Source: Faecalibacterium prausnitzii (lineage in GTDB: Bacteria; Bacillota; Clostridia; Oscillospirales; Ruminococcaceae). Taken from it: a stretch of DNA of 64,000 bases. Both the position numbers and the translations under genes were made by a program. The stretch is from positions 1-64,000 of the forward strand of contig NZ_PXUP01000015.1 in the NCBI RefSeq assembly GCF_003324185.1. Direction: 5' to 3'. Every line of letters begins with the position of its first letter. The first letter of the stretch is position 1. The notes under the pieces were generated by a model. That model ran no database searches. It saw only the letters and a list, made by a program, of their open reading frames with translations, and was not told where the DNA came from. Of this stretch, positions 16,274 through 25,120 are shown one piece after another.

Positions 16274-17788
16274 TTACAGGCAGCTCTTGTAAGCAGCCTC
16301 GGCACCCTGGGTGCGGATCATTTCCAGATCTGCCAGCACAGCAGCCTCCAGACCCTCGATCTTGGTCAGATCCTGATCCCACATCTGGGTGTTGGTCAGC
16401 ACAGCGTGCACCAGCTGCGCAGCGGTGTCGTCCTTGTGTGCGTAGTAGAAGTCCAGAGCCCATGCGTCGTCCTGGATCTTGTAGGTGTTGCCTGCGGGGC
16501 GCTTGCAGATCAGGCCGTCTGCGGTGCGCTCCTGAATATCGTTGGAGTAGAAGGCGATGTAGGCTGCCAGAGACATGGTCAGGCACTTGGGCAGCTGCTT
16601 CTGCTCCTCGATGTAAGCAAGGAAGGAGGGCATGTTGCGGGCCTTCCACTTGGAGGTGGAGTTCAGGGAGATGCTCATCAGCTCGTGGTTGACGAAGGGG
16701 TTGTTGAAGCGGTCCTCAACAGCAGAGGCAAAGTCCTCCAGATCCTTCTTGTCCAGCGGCAGGGTGGGGATGATCTCCTCATGCAGCATCTTGTTCATAA
16801 AGCCGCGCACGGTGTCGTTGTGCATGCAGTCGCGCACGATATCAAAGCCTGCCAGATAAGCGCCCAGCACAAAGCCGGTGTGTGCGCCATTCAGGATGCG
16901 GACCTTGCGCTTCTTGTAGGGGGTAACGTCGGGCACGACCATGACGTTGACGCCGGCCTTCTTGAACGGCAGCTTGTCCTCCAGACCTGCGGGGCCCTCG
17001 ATGACCCAGACGCCGAACACTTCGCCCACGTCCAGAGCGGTATCGTGGTAGCCGTTGGCCTCTTCCAGAGCAGCCAGCTCCTGCGGGTCACGGATGCGGC
17101 CCGGAACGATGCGGTCCACCAGAGTGGAGCAGAAGGTGTTGGCGGTGTTCATCCAGTCGATGAAGGCGGGCTCCAGATCCCAATCCTTAGCGTAGTTGTT
17201 GCAGCACTTCTGCAGCTCCTTGCCGTTGTTGTCAATCAGCTCGCAGCTCAGGATGACCAGACCCCTATCGGCAGCGCCGTTGAAGGCCTTGTAACGCTCG
17301 AACAGCACGCGGGTCAGCTTTGCGGGGAAGCTGTTAGGGGGAACCTGATCGAACTGGCTGTCGCCCTTGGTGTAGGCAATGCCGGCCTCGGTGGTGTTGG
17401 ATACAACAGTTTCCAGATCCTCAGAGCGAGCCAGAGCCAGAACTTCGTCCCACTTGCCATCGATGTAGGGGCACACGCAGTCGGACACGCAGGAGATCAC
17501 CCGCTTTGCGTCCACCTTCTGGCCCTTTTCGCTGCCGCGCAGGTACAGGGTGTACAGACCCTCCTGCTCGTTGATCCAGTCTGCCATCTGGGGGAAGTTG
17601 CCGATGGGCTGCACCAGCTTGACCTTGCCGTTGTAGCCGGCCTTCTCGTTTGCAATATCGTAGAAATAGTCCACGAAAGCGCGCAGGAAGTTGCCCTCGC
17701 CGAACTGCATCACCTTAACGGGAGCATCCTTCAGGATGTAGCCGTTGTAGCCAGTGCCTTCCAGAACCTTGTAGTTCAAAGTTTCCAT
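16274..17788 (-). CDS. uxaB: Tagaturonate reductase (altronate oxidoreductase)
   Basis: A 504-residue member of the mannitol dehydrogenase family that reduces tagaturonate to altronate with NADH. The N-terminal VMQFGEGNFLRAFVDYF carries the nucleotide-binding turn, and KKRKVRILNGAHTGFVLGAYLAG contains the catalytic Lys/Asn-Gly-His region. It begins at ATG 17788 with AAGGAG 10 bases upstream. First gene of uxaBA, divergent from uxaC, under a promoter that contains a TTGTATACAA palindrome. Confidence 0.92.
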   Translation of the reverse strand: METLNYKVLEGTGYNGYILKDAPVKVMQFGEGNFLRAFVDYFYDIANEKAGYNGKVKLVQPIGNFPQMADWINEQEGLYTLYLRGSEKGQKVDAKRVISCVSDCVCPYIDGKWDEVLALARSEDLETVVSNTTEAGIAYTKGDSQFDQVPPNSFPAKLTRVLFERYKAFNGAADRGLVILSCELIDNNGKELQKCCNNYAKDWDLEPAFIDWMNTANTFCSTLVDRIVPGRIRDPQELAALEEANGYHDTALDVGEVFGVWVIEGPAGLEDKLPFKKAGVNVMVVPDVTPYKKRKVRILNGAHTGFVLGAYLAGFDIVRDCMHNDTVRGFMNKMLHEEIIPTLPLDKKDLEDFASAVEDRFNNPFVNHELMSISLNSTSKWKARNMPSFLAYIEEQKQLPKCLTMSLAAYIAFYSNDIQERTADGLICKRPAGNTYKIQDDAWALDFYYAHKDDTAAQLVHAVLTNTQMWDQDLTKIEGLEAAVLADLEMIRTQGAEAAYKSCL

Positions 17789-17857
17789 CTTATTGATCTC
17801 CTTTATAAACTTGCTTTGCATGGCAGGCTCTCGTTTTCCCTGCCATCTTCTGCTCCT

Positions 17858-17887
17858 ATTTTATGCTGTTGTATACAAAGAAGTCAA
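17858..17887 (-). promoter_or_regulatory. uxaBA promoter with TTGTATACAA operator
   Basis: TTGACT (17887-17882) and TAAAAT (17863-17858) on the minus strand, 18-bp spacer. The perfect 10-bp palindrome TTGTATACAA (17869-17878) sits in the spacer, a repressor-type position. Related sites lie at 17943-17951 (TTTATACAA) and 17983-17992, as expected for one regulator of both divergent units, probably GntR-type (ExuR/UxuR-like), not encoded here. Confidence 0.7.
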
Positions 17888-17982
17888 GTGTTTTGTGCAA
17901 TGTTTTTAGTCCAAAAATGGCTATTCAGCGCATTTCCAGCGGTTTATACAATTCTGAGGGTGAAATTTTGGCAGTTTTTCAG

Positions 17983-18011
17983 TTGTATACATCGGCGTTT
18001 TCCGGTATACT
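17983..18011 (+). promoter_or_regulatory. uxaC promoter overlapping an operator copy
   Basis: TTGTAT (17983-17988) and TATACT (18006-18011), 17-bp spacer. The -35 box is part of TTGTATACAT, matching the uxaBA operator at nine of ten positions. The 5' leader is about 90 nt. The remainder of the 320-bp divergent region shows no gene. Confidence 0.7.
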
Positions 18012-18109
18012 AAGGATAAGGCAGCCTGCCCGTTCCAAGCAGGTGCAATTTCATGCCCGTTTTTGTCTAAATTTTAACAAATTTATCAGAGAAAAGGAGT
18101 TAAAATCCC

Positions 18110-19543
18110 ATGAAAGCATTTATGGATAAGGACTTCATGCTCCAGTCTGCTACCGCACAGCATCTGTATCACGACTATGCAGCTGCTATGCCCATCTGCG
18201 ACTATCACTGCCATATTCCTCCCCGCGAGATCTACGAGAACCGCCGCTTCGAGAACATTACTCAGGTGTGGCTGGGCGGCCGTAACCCGGACGGCAGCTA
18301 CTTCGGCGATCATTATAAGTGGCGCGTGATGCGTTCCAACGGCGTGCCCGAGGAGTACATCACTGGTGACAAGCCCGACCGCGAGCGCTTCCAGAAGTTT
18401 GCCGAGGCTCTGCCCATGGCCATTGGCAACCCCATGTACCACTGGACCAATCTGGAGCTGCACGTTTTCTTCGGCTACGACGGCGTGCTGAACGGCGACA
18501 CCGCTGAGGAAGTGTGGAACCTGTGCAACGACAAGCTGCAGCACGATCCCAAGCTGACCGTCCGCGGCCTGATCGAGCAGAGCAACGTGGCCTTCATCGG
18601 CACCACCGATGACCCCATCGACGACCTGTACTGGCACAAGAAGATCAAAGAAGATCCCACCATCAAGTTCACTGTGGCTCCCTCCTTCCGTCCTGATAAG
18701 GCCATCAACATCAACAAGCCCGGCTTTGCTGAGTACATGGCTAAGCTGGCTGCCGTTGTGGGCAAGGAAAAGCTGGCCTGCATCGACTGCGTGACCGATG
18801 CCCTGACCAAGCGCATCGAGTTCTTTGCCGAGATGGGCTGCCGCGCTTCCGACCACGGTCTGGACTATGTGCCCTACCGTGAGGCCACCAAGGACGAAGT
18901 GAACGCCATCTACCAGAAGGTGATGAAGGGCGAGAGCTGCACCGTGGAAGAGGCTGAGAAGTACCAGACCTACATCCTGATCCATCTGGGCAAGCAGTAC
19001 CATCGTCTGGGCATTGCCATGCAGATCCACTACAACTGCCTGCGCGGCGTAAACCGCAAGATGAACAGCCTGCTGGGCCCCGACACCGGCTTTGACATGA
19101 TCAACACCGCCACCTGCGGCGGCGAGATCGCACAGCTGCTCAGCGCCCTGAACGACACCGACGAGTGCCCCAAGACCATCATTTACAGCCTGAACCCCGC
19201 CGACGATGCACAGATCGGCACCATTCTGGGCTGCTTCCAGAACAGCGAGGTGCCGGGCAAGATCCAGCACGGTTCTGCATGGTGGTTCAACGACCACAAG
19301 ATCGGCATGGAGGATCAGATGATCCGTCTGGCAAGCCTTGGCCTGCTGGGCAACTTTGTGGGTATGCTGACCGACAGCCGCAGCTTCCTGAGCTACACCC
19401 GTCACGATTACTTCCGCCGCATCCTGTGCAACATCATCGGCCAGTGGGTCGAGGACGGCGAGTATCCCAACGATGAGAAGGCTCTGGAGAAGATCGTCAA
19501 GGGCATCTGCTTCGACAATGCAAAGCGTTACTTCAACCTGTAA
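18110..19543 (+). CDS. uxaC: Glucuronate (uronate) isomerase
   Basis: A 477-residue amidohydrolase-like isomerase that converts glucuronate to fructuronate and galacturonate to tagaturonate. Typical signatures are ICDYHCHIPPREI near residue 30 (metal His pair), the central FIGTTDDPIDDLYWH, the AMQIHYNCLRG segment and the C-terminal MLTDSRSFLSYTRHDYFRR. Length fits (about 470). AAAGGAG stands 12 bases before the ATG. With uxaB and uxaA it covers the galacturonate route to 2-keto-3-deoxygluconate. Confidence 0.95.
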   Translation: MKAFMDKDFMLQSATAQHLYHDYAAAMPICDYHCHIPPREIYENRRFENITQVWLGGRNPDGSYFGDHYKWRVMRSNGVPEEYITGDKPDRERFQKFAEALPMAIGNPMYHWTNLELHVFFGYDGVLNGDTAEEVWNLCNDKLQHDPKLTVRGLIEQSNVAFIGTTDDPIDDLYWHKKIKEDPTIKFTVAPSFRPDKAININKPGFAEYMAKLAAVVGKEKLACIDCVTDALTKRIEFFAEMGCRASDHGLDYVPYREATKDEVNAIYQKVMKGESCTVEEAEKYQTYILIHLGKQYHRLGIAMQIHYNCLRGVNRKMNSLLGPDTGFDMINTATCGGEIAQLLSALNDTDECPKTIIYSLNPADDAQIGTILGCFQNSEVPGKIQHGSAWWFNDHKIGMEDQMIRLASLGLLGNFVGMLTDSRSFLSYTRHDYFRRILCNIIGQWVEDGEYPNDEKALEKIVKGICFDNAKRYFNL

Positions 19544-19574
19544 GCGCTTTCCCCTTTTCCTGAACTGAATCTCC

Positions 19575-19610
19575 GCGCCGCCCGCAGACAATGCAGTCTG
19601 CGGGCGGCGC
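19575..19610 (+). terminator. uxaC terminator
   Basis: GCGCCGCCCGCAGAC and GTCTGCGGGCGGCGC form a 15-bp stem followed by TTTGTTTTG. Confidence 0.9.
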
Positions 19611-19710
19611 TTTGTTTTGCCCTTTTACGTTCAAAATGCACCGGGCATTCCTGTTTTTTCACCTTTTATCGGTTGTTTTCCGTCTTTTTCTACAACTTCT
19701 CCGTTATCCC

Positions 19711-19739
19711 TTGACTTCCCCGTATAAGGGGAGTATATT
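19711..19739 (+). promoter_or_regulatory. yitT-family gene promoter
   Basis: TTGACT (19711-19716) and TATATT (19734-19739), 17-bp spacer. The spacer itself is a short inverted repeat (TCCCC ... GGGGA), a layout like MerR-family operators, although those usually have 19-20 bp spacers. Confidence 0.65.
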
Positions 19740-19789
19740 TTTGCATGGCATTCAGGCCAAATTACTGTATTTTTTGATGGAGGAAACCC

Positions 19790-20674
19790 ATGAACGGTTT
19801 AAAAGAAGCCTTCAGCCGCGAGAATCTGCTGAAGGATCTAAATTTCTTTGCCCTGCTGAACCTCGGTCTTGTGCTCACGGCAGTGGGCATCGTATATTTT
19901 AAAAATCCCAACCACTTCGCCTTCGGCGGCACCTCCGGCCTGTCCATCCTGCTGGCAGACCTGTTCCCCCGCATCAACGTGGGCGGCTTTATGTGGATCA
20001 TCAACATCGTGCTGGTGGTGCTGGGCTTTATCTTTTTGGGCGTCAAGTGCATGGGCTGGACGATCTACTCCTCCTTTGCGCTCTCCTTTTTCGTGTCCTG
20101 CTGCGAGTGGCTGTACCCCTCCGGCGTGTCCCTGAGCGGCGACGCCATGCTGGATCTGGTGTTCGCGGTGTTCCTGCCCGCGCTGGGCGCTGCCATCGTG
20201 TTTGACATCGGTGCCTCCACCGGCGGCACCGACATCGTGGCACTGATCCTTGCCAAGTACACCTCCATGGAGATCGGCAAGGCGCTGATGGTCAGCGATA
20301 TCCTCATTGTGCTGGCCGCCGCCGTGCGGTTCGGTATGGGCACCGGTCTGTACTGTATCCTCGGCCTGATCGGCAAGTCCTTTGTGGTGGACGGTGCCAT
20401 TGAAAACATCCGCCTGCGCAAGGTGTGCACCATTATGACTGCGAACCCGCAGCCCATTCTGGACTTCATCATCCACAACTTGAACCGCTCTGCCACGGTG
20501 GAAAAGGCCTACGGTGCCTACACCCACCACGAGCTCAGCGTGCTGGTGACCGTACTTACCCGCCGTCAGGCTTTGCAGCTGCGCAACTTTCTGCGGGAGA
20601 ACGACCCCCACAGCTTTATCACCATCGTTAACTCCAGCGAGATCATCGGCAAGGGCTTCCGCTCCTTCAACTAA
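19790..20674 (+). CDS. YitT family membrane protein
   Basis: A 294-residue protein with five to six transmembrane helices (about residues 18-205) followed by a soluble DUF2179 domain (about 210-290, RLRKVCTIMTANPQPILDFI). The motif FAFGGTSGLSILL and DIGASTGGTDIVALIL are typical of the YitT/YvjA family, widespread in Firmicutes and of unsettled transport function. Single-gene unit between its own promoter and a strong terminator. Confidence 0.88.
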   Translation: MNGLKEAFSRENLLKDLNFFALLNLGLVLTAVGIVYFKNPNHFAFGGTSGLSILLADLFPRINVGGFMWIINIVLVVLGFIFLGVKCMGWTIYSSFALSFFVSCCEWLYPSGVSLSGDAMLDLVFAVFLPALGAAIVFDIGASTGGTDIVALILAKYTSMEIGKALMVSDILIVLAAAVRFGMGTGLYCILGLIGKSFVVDGAIENIRLRKVCTIMTANPQPILDFIIHNLNRSATVEKAYGAYTHHELSVLVTVLTRRQALQLRNFLRENDPHSFITIVNSSEIIGKGFRSFN

Positions 20675-20709
20675 GACTGCTTCGTATCCTTTTTCATCCA
20701 TTTTCCGCT

Positions 20710-20739
20710 AAAGGCTTCCCCCGGCCGGGGGAAGCCTTT
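20710..20739 (+). terminator. yitT-family gene terminator
   Basis: AAAGGCTTCCCCC and GGGGGAAGCCTTT form a near-perfect palindrome. It is the same hairpin type as after the LysR gene. Confidence 0.85.
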
Positions 20740-20778
20740 ATTCAGAGGATTGCCCCCGTGTTCCGCGCAACTCCGTAC

Positions 20779-20807
20779 TTGAAGAAAAACGCAAAATAGT
20801 GTATTAT
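20779..20807 (+). promoter_or_regulatory. glnS promoter
   Basis: TTGAAG (20779-20784) and TATTAT (20802-20807) with a 17-bp spacer, about 50 bp before the start codon. No T-box leader is visible. Confidence 0.6.
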
Positions 20808-20859
20808 ATAGTATTATGAGTAAAAGGGGGCACACTGTGCCCTGACAGGGGGAACCTAT

Positions 20860-22518
20860 ATGGCTGATAAAAACTTTCTGACAGATATCATCGACGCCGA
20901 CCTTGCCGAGGGCAAGGTGCAGCAGATCCACACCCGCTTCCCGCCGGAGCCCAACGGCTATCTGCACATCGGCAGCGCCAAGGCCATCTATATCAACTGG
21001 TCCATTGCCAACCAGTACGGCGGCAAATTCAACCTGCGTCTGGACGACACCAACCCCGCCCGCGAAGGCGAGGAGTATGTCAACAGCATCATCGAGGACC
21101 TGCACTGGCTGGGTGCCGACCCCAACGGCGGCATCTTCTACGGCAGCGATTACTTTGATAAGTGCTACGAGTACGCCGAGAAGCTGATCACCGAGGGCAA
21201 GGCTTATGTAGACGATTTGACCCGCGAGGAGATGCGCGAGTACCGCGGCTCCGATGCCGGCAAGCCCTCCCGCCCCTCTCCGTGGCGCGACCGCAGCCCG
21301 GAAGAAAACCTCGACCTGTTCCGCCGGATGCGTGCCGGTGAGTTCAAGGAGGGCGAAAAGACCCTGCGTGCCAAGATCGATCTGGCAAGTCCCAACATGA
21401 ATATGCGTGACCCGGCCATCTACCGCATCAAGTACGCCGAGCATCACCGTCAGGGCAACAAGTGGTGCATCTACCCCATGTACGACTTCGCCCACCCCAT
21501 TCAGGACGCCATCGAGGGCATCACCCACAGCATGTGCAGTCTGGAGTTCGAGAACCACCGCCCGCTGTACAACTGGGTCATCGAGAACATTTTCGGTGCC
21601 GAGTTCCCCAAGCAGCGCGAGTTCGCCCGCCTGAACATGACCAACACGGTCATGAGCAAGCGCTACCTGCGTGAGCTGGTGGAGATGGGCATCGTGGACG
21701 GCTGGGACGATCCCCGTATGCCTACTCTGTGCGGTCTGCGCCGCCGCGGCTACACCCCCACCTCCATCTTCACCTTCGTGCGGGAGGCCGGCATCTCCAA
21801 GTCTGACAACCTGATCGATATGCGTCAGCTGGAAGCCTGCATCCGCAGCGAGCTGGACCTGACCGCACAGCGCCGCATTGCCGTGCTGGAGCCGGTCAAG
21901 CTGGTGGTGGACAACTACCCCGCCGACAAGACCGAGTACTTTGACGTAGCCAACAACCCCAACCGCGAAGCCAACGATACCACCACCCGCAAGGTAGCCT
22001 TTACCCGCGAGCTGTGGATCGACGCCGAGGACTTTGCTGAGGTGCCGCCTCCCAAGTTCAAGCGCCTGACCGTGGACGGCGAGGTGCGCCTAATGGGTGC
22101 TTATATCGTCAAGTGCACCGGCGTGGACAAGAACGCCGACGGCAGCATCGCCGCCATCCACTGCACCGCCGACCTGGAGACCGGCAACGGCAACCCCGCC
22201 GACGGCCGCAAGGTCAAGGGCACCATCCACTGGGTAAGCGCCGCACACTGCGTGGACGCCGAGGTGCGCCTGTACGACAAGCTGTTCACCGAAGCCAACA
22301 TGAACGCCATCCCCGAAGGCAGCGATTACAAGGACTACCTGAACCCGGAAAGCGTCACCGTGCGCACCGGCTGCAAGCTGGAGGAGAGCCTGAAGGACGC
22401 AAAGCCCGGCGAAAAGTTCCAGTTCGTGCGCACCGGCTTCTTTACCCCGGACAGCAAGAACCCCGGCGTGTACAACCGGGTAGTCACCCTGCGCGACAGC
22501 TTCAAGCCCGCAAAATAA
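20860..22518 (+). CDS. glnS: Glutaminyl-tRNA synthetase
   Basis: A 552-residue class Ib aminoacyl-tRNA synthetase that charges tRNA-Gln directly. The HIGH-type motif is in FPPEPNGYLHIGSAKAI (about residues 27-43) and the KMSKS-type motif in NTVMSKRYLREL (about 263-274). The C-terminal anticodon-binding barrels occupy about 340-550. Many Firmicutes use the indirect GatCAB route instead, so a bacterial GlnRS is notable but common in gut Clostridia. The FMN-binding protein gene follows 27 bp later. Confidence 0.95.
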   Translation: MADKNFLTDIIDADLAEGKVQQIHTRFPPEPNGYLHIGSAKAIYINWSIANQYGGKFNLRLDDTNPAREGEEYVNSIIEDLHWLGADPNGGIFYGSDYFDKCYEYAEKLITEGKAYVDDLTREEMREYRGSDAGKPSRPSPWRDRSPEENLDLFRRMRAGEFKEGEKTLRAKIDLASPNMNMRDPAIYRIKYAEHHRQGNKWCIYPMYDFAHPIQDAIEGITHSMCSLEFENHRPLYNWVIENIFGAEFPKQREFARLNMTNTVMSKRYLRELVEMGIVDGWDDPRMPTLCGLRRRGYTPTSIFTFVREAGISKSDNLIDMRQLEACIRSELDLTAQRRIAVLEPVKLVVDNYPADKTEYFDVANNPNREANDTTTRKVAFTRELWIDAEDFAEVPPPKFKRLTVDGEVRLMGAYIVKCTGVDKNADGSIAAIHCTADLETGNGNPADGRKVKGTIHWVSAAHCVDAEVRLYDKLFTEANMNAIPEGSDYKDYLNPESVTVRTGCKLEESLKDAKPGEKFQFVRTGFFTPDSKNPGVYNRVVTLRDSFKPAK

Positions 22519-22545
22519 TCATCCCCAAGGAGAAGATACCATACC

Positions 22546-22935
22546 ATGACCGCAAAAATGACCCGTAATATCCTGCTCATGCTGGTGGCCACCGTGCTGA
22601 TGGGCATTGTGCTGAACCTGTATATCCACAACACCGGCACCGTACCCGCCGCCGACAACGCCGCTCCCCTGACCGATGGCAGCTACACCTCCTCTGCGCA
22701 GGGTTGCCTGAGTGAAGTGACCGTCACGGTCACCGTGACCGGCGGCAAGGTGACCGCCGTACAGGTGGACGCCTCTGCCGAGACCCCGGAGCTGGGCGGC
22801 AAAGCTGCCGAGACGCTGGCTGCCCAGCTGACACAGACCGGTTCCACCGCCGGTGTGGACGCCATCACCGGTTCCACCATGACCAGCGAGGCCATCTTTA
22901 CCGCCATGGACGCCTGCCTTGCACAGGCGCAGTGA
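22546..22935 (+). CDS. Membrane-anchored FMN-binding domain protein
   Basis: A 129-residue protein with an uncleaved signal anchor (about residues 6-26, ILLMLVATVLMGIVLNLYI) and an extracytoplasmic FMN_bind domain. The DAITGSTMTS segment near the C-terminus resembles the S/T-G-A-T site where RnfG/NqrC proteins take a covalent FMN on the last threonine. It therefore probably carries flavin on the outer face of the membrane for electron transfer. The ATG is preceded by AAGGAGAA. It is probably co-transcribed with glnS. Confidence 0.82.
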   Translation: MTAKMTRNILLMLVATVLMGIVLNLYIHNTGTVPAADNAAPLTDGSYTSSAQGCLSEVTVTVTVTGGKVTAVQVDASAETPELGGKAAETLAAQLTQTGSTAGVDAITGSTMTSEAIFTAMDACLAQAQ

Positions 22936-22956
22936 TGCTGTAAACTACAAAAACAA

Positions 22957-22986
22957 AAACTGCCGCACAATTGTGCGGCAGTTTTT
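22957..22986. terminator. Bidirectional terminator
   Basis: AAAACTGCCGCACAA and TTGTGCGGCAGTTTT form a perfect stem between two converging genes, with A and T runs suited to both directions. Confidence 0.88.
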
Positions 22987-22991
22987 GCTTT

Positions 22992-23984
22992 TTACAGGGT
23001 GCTTTGCAGCCGTGCGCCGCTGGCGTACTGGGTGCGGCGGTCCATCTGGTTATCCAGCGGCTGACCGGCGGCATAGCGCTTGAGGTTGTGTGCAAAAATA
23101 TCCACGATATTGTCCAGCGTCTTGGGCAGGCTGAAGCCGCCGGTAACGTGGGGCGTGATGATCACGTTAGGCTCCGCCCACAGGGGATGCTCCGGCGGCA
23201 GCGGCTCGGGGTCGGTCACGTCCAGCCCTGCACCGGAAAGCCGCCCGCTGTGCACGGCGGCTGCCAGCGCCTCGCCGTCCACGGCAGTGCCGCGTCCCAC
23301 ATTGAGCAGGATAGCACCGGGCTTGCAGAGCGCCAGCCGCTCTGCGCCGAACAGATGCAGTGTCTCCGGCGTACCGGGCAGGCTCAGCGCCACAAGGTCG
23401 GCCTGCGGCAGCTCTGCGTCCAATGCGCTCTGCGCCACCACACGGGTGCAGTAGTCCGGGCAGGGGGCGTCCGGGTGCACGGTGCGGCGCACGCCCACCA
23501 CCTCAGCACCCAGCGCATACGCCCGCCGGGCAAAGTTCGAGCCGATATCGCCCATGCCCACGCACAGCACCCGGCTGCCCGCAATGCTGCCCACAGAGTG
23601 GCCGGTGGGTGCCCAGCGGTGTTCCCGCTGGTTGTCCCGGTAGGCGGGCAGCTCCTTGAGCAGGCTGAGCCACATTGCCAGCATACACTCACTGATGGCA
23701 AGCCCATAAGCGCCGGTGGCGTTGGTCACGATGCACTTCTCCGGCAGCACCCCCGGCTCCAGATAGTTATTGGGGCCCGCTGCGTTGGACTGGAACCACT
23801 CCAGATGGTCGTTCTGCCGGATCAGCGGCACCGGCAGATTGCCCAGCACGGCATCTGCCCACAGGGCATCCTCCACCGTGGCAGTATCCGGGGTGGTAAA
23901 GCGATATGCAAAGCCCTGCACCGCCTCAATGCGGTTCCTCTGCTCTGCGCTGATGGGCAGACAGACAAGGATATGTTTGGACAT
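22992..23984 (-). CDS. D-2-hydroxyacid dehydrogenase (NAD-dependent)
   Basis: A 330-residue two-domain dehydrogenase. The nucleotide-binding turn GMGDIGSNFARRAYALG (about 142-158), the catalytic Arg in LNVGRGTAVD, the Glu in GLDVTDPEPLPPEHPLW and the His in IITPHVTGG fit the family. It would interconvert a 2-keto acid and a D-2-hydroxy acid such as lactate, glycerate or a phosphonate analogue; the substrate cannot be named. No operon partner. Confidence 0.88.
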   Translation of the reverse strand: MSKHILVCLPISAEQRNRIEAVQGFAYRFTTPDTATVEDALWADAVLGNLPVPLIRQNDHLEWFQSNAAGPNNYLEPGVLPEKCIVTNATGAYGLAISECMLAMWLSLLKELPAYRDNQREHRWAPTGHSVGSIAGSRVLCVGMGDIGSNFARRAYALGAEVVGVRRTVHPDAPCPDYCTRVVAQSALDAELPQADLVALSLPGTPETLHLFGAERLALCKPGAILLNVGRGTAVDGEALAAAVHSGRLSGAGLDVTDPEPLPPEHPLWAEPNVIITPHVTGGFSLPKTLDNIVDIFAHNLKRYAAGQPLDNQMDRRTQYASGARLQSTL

Positions 23985-24125
23985 AACAGGATCTCCTTTC
24001 CCCTTTTTTGTCTATCATACCGCAAACTGTGCGGCGGCACAAGGGGGCGGTTCTGTGCTTTCAGACGCATCCCGTAAAAGAACAATGCCGGGCAGCCCGA
24101 AAGCCGCCCGACACCGCATTCTATT

Positions 24126-24473
24126 TTAGTCCAGTGCACGGATGGCGTCCATCGTGCATTGATACTGCTCTTCCACCTTTGCAAACTGCTCCTGTGTGCC
24201 CTCCAGCTGCCCGGCGCGCAGGGTCTCGGTCAGGGTATAGGCGGGCGCATACAGGTTGGAAAAGCCAAGATTCTGGCAGACGCCCTTGAGGGTATGCGCC
24301 CCACGGAATGCCTCTTTTACGTCTCCCCTGCGCAGCGCTTCCTCCAGGATCTGAAAGCTGTCGTCCTGCAAAAACATCCGCACAAATTTGCCGATCATGG
24401 CTTCGTTGTGCAGCCGCCCCAGCACCTCCTGATAGTCTGCGCCCATCTTTTTATAGCATTCCTGTATCGTCAT
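24126..24473 (-). CDS. Orphan Hpt (histidine phosphotransfer) domain protein
   Basis: A 115-residue four-helix protein with the phosphorylatable histidine His60 in AHTLKGVCQNLG. Hpt proteins relay phosphate between response-regulator receivers, or occur as modules of hybrid kinases. No kinase or receiver gene is adjacent, so its partner is elsewhere. A perfect 15-bp palindrome lies about 80 bp upstream. Confidence 0.85.
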   Translation of the reverse strand: MTIQECYKKMGADYQEVLGRLHNEAMIGKFVRMFLQDDSFQILEEALRRGDVKEAFRGAHTLKGVCQNLGFSNLYAPAYTLTETLRAGQLEGTQEQFAKVEEQYQCTMDAIRALD

Positions 24474-24550
24474 CGCTTACGCCGTGCCTTTCTTTTCAGC
24501 CTCTGTCTAATTTCCCACCGCCACATCTCACTACGCTTCACGGCGATATA

Positions 24551-24565
24551 GTGCTATGATAGCAC
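24551..24565. promoter_or_regulatory. Perfect 15-bp palindrome upstream of the Hpt gene
   Basis: GTGCTATGATAGCAC reads the same on both strands around a single central base. The position, upstream of the start at 24473, fits an operator. No regulator is identified. Confidence 0.4.
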
Positions 24566-24756
24566 CTTTCCGGCTTGCTTGCAACTAGAGCGCAACAAAT
24601 TTTGTGTTCTGTCCAGTTTTTGCATCCGCTTTTCGGCAGTTGCACCAAAACCTCACCTTTTTGCAAAAGATGCCTGTCATCGCCCGCTTCCTCACTGCTG
24701 CTCTTATTGGCTGAAAAAGTCGAAAAGCACCGATGTCCCTAACTGCGGATTCTGTA

Positions 24757-24785
24757 TTGACGAACCGCGCAAAAAACGATATACT
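24757..24785 (+). promoter_or_regulatory. tRNA-Pro promoter
   Basis: TTGACG (24757-24762) and TATACT (24780-24785) with an exact 17-bp spacer, the strongest promoter match near a stable-RNA gene. Transcription should begin near 24792, at a small hairpin (24791-24814, CTGGCGG/CCGCCAG) that precedes the mature tRNA. Confidence 0.8.
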
Positions 24786-24818
24786 ATATTCTGGCGGTGC
24801 AGCTGTGCCGCCAGATGT

Positions 24819-24891
24819 CGGGGTGTTGCGCAGTTGGTAGCGCGCCTGCTTTGGGAGCAGGAGGCCGCGAGTTCGAGTCTCGCCACTCCGA
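24819..24891 (+). tRNA. tRNA-Pro (anticodon TGG)
   Basis: A 73-nt cloverleaf. The acceptor stem CGGGGTG pairs with CACTCCG (one G-T wobble), the discriminator base is A, and the anticodon arm CCTGC-TTTGGGA-GCAGG places TGG at positions 34-36. The T arm contains GTTCGAGTC. CCA is not encoded, so the cca product is required, as is RNase Z. Confidence 0.95.
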
Positions 24892-24897
24892 TACTGC

Positions 24898-24935
24898 AAA
24901 CGCACGTTGATTCGGTAAGGATCGGCGTGCGTTTT
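24898..24935 (+). terminator. tRNA-Pro terminator
   Basis: AAACGCACG pairs with CGTGCGTTT across a 19-nt loop and is followed by TTGTTTTG. Nothing gene-like is seen between here and the promoter at 25052. Confidence 0.8.
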
Positions 24936-25051
24936 TGTTTTGCTTGTGAAACTGCCGGTAAAAATCCGACTGTGCGCAAAAACTGCGCACACTGCAAGAC
25001 CGTTTTCCAAAAACAGAGCAGCCTTTTTCTATTTCCTCCCCTTTTGCGGGA

Positions 25052-25080
25052 TTGATAAAAGCCCACAAGTGCGGTATACT
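25052..25080 (+). promoter_or_regulatory. Promoter of the methionine synthase operon
   Basis: TTGATA (25052-25057) and TATACT (25075-25080), 17-bp spacer. The leader is only about 35 nt, leaving no room for a cobalamin or SAM riboswitch. Confidence 0.75.
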
Positions 25081-25120
25081 GAATAGTACTTTATTCGAGC
25101 GAAGTAAGGAGGTGCGGCCC

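Noticed and set aside
24950-25120. Possible cobalamin or SAM riboswitch before the methionine synthase genes
   Set aside because: The promoter at 25052-25080 leaves only about 35 nt of leader, and no B12-box-like sequence is visible.
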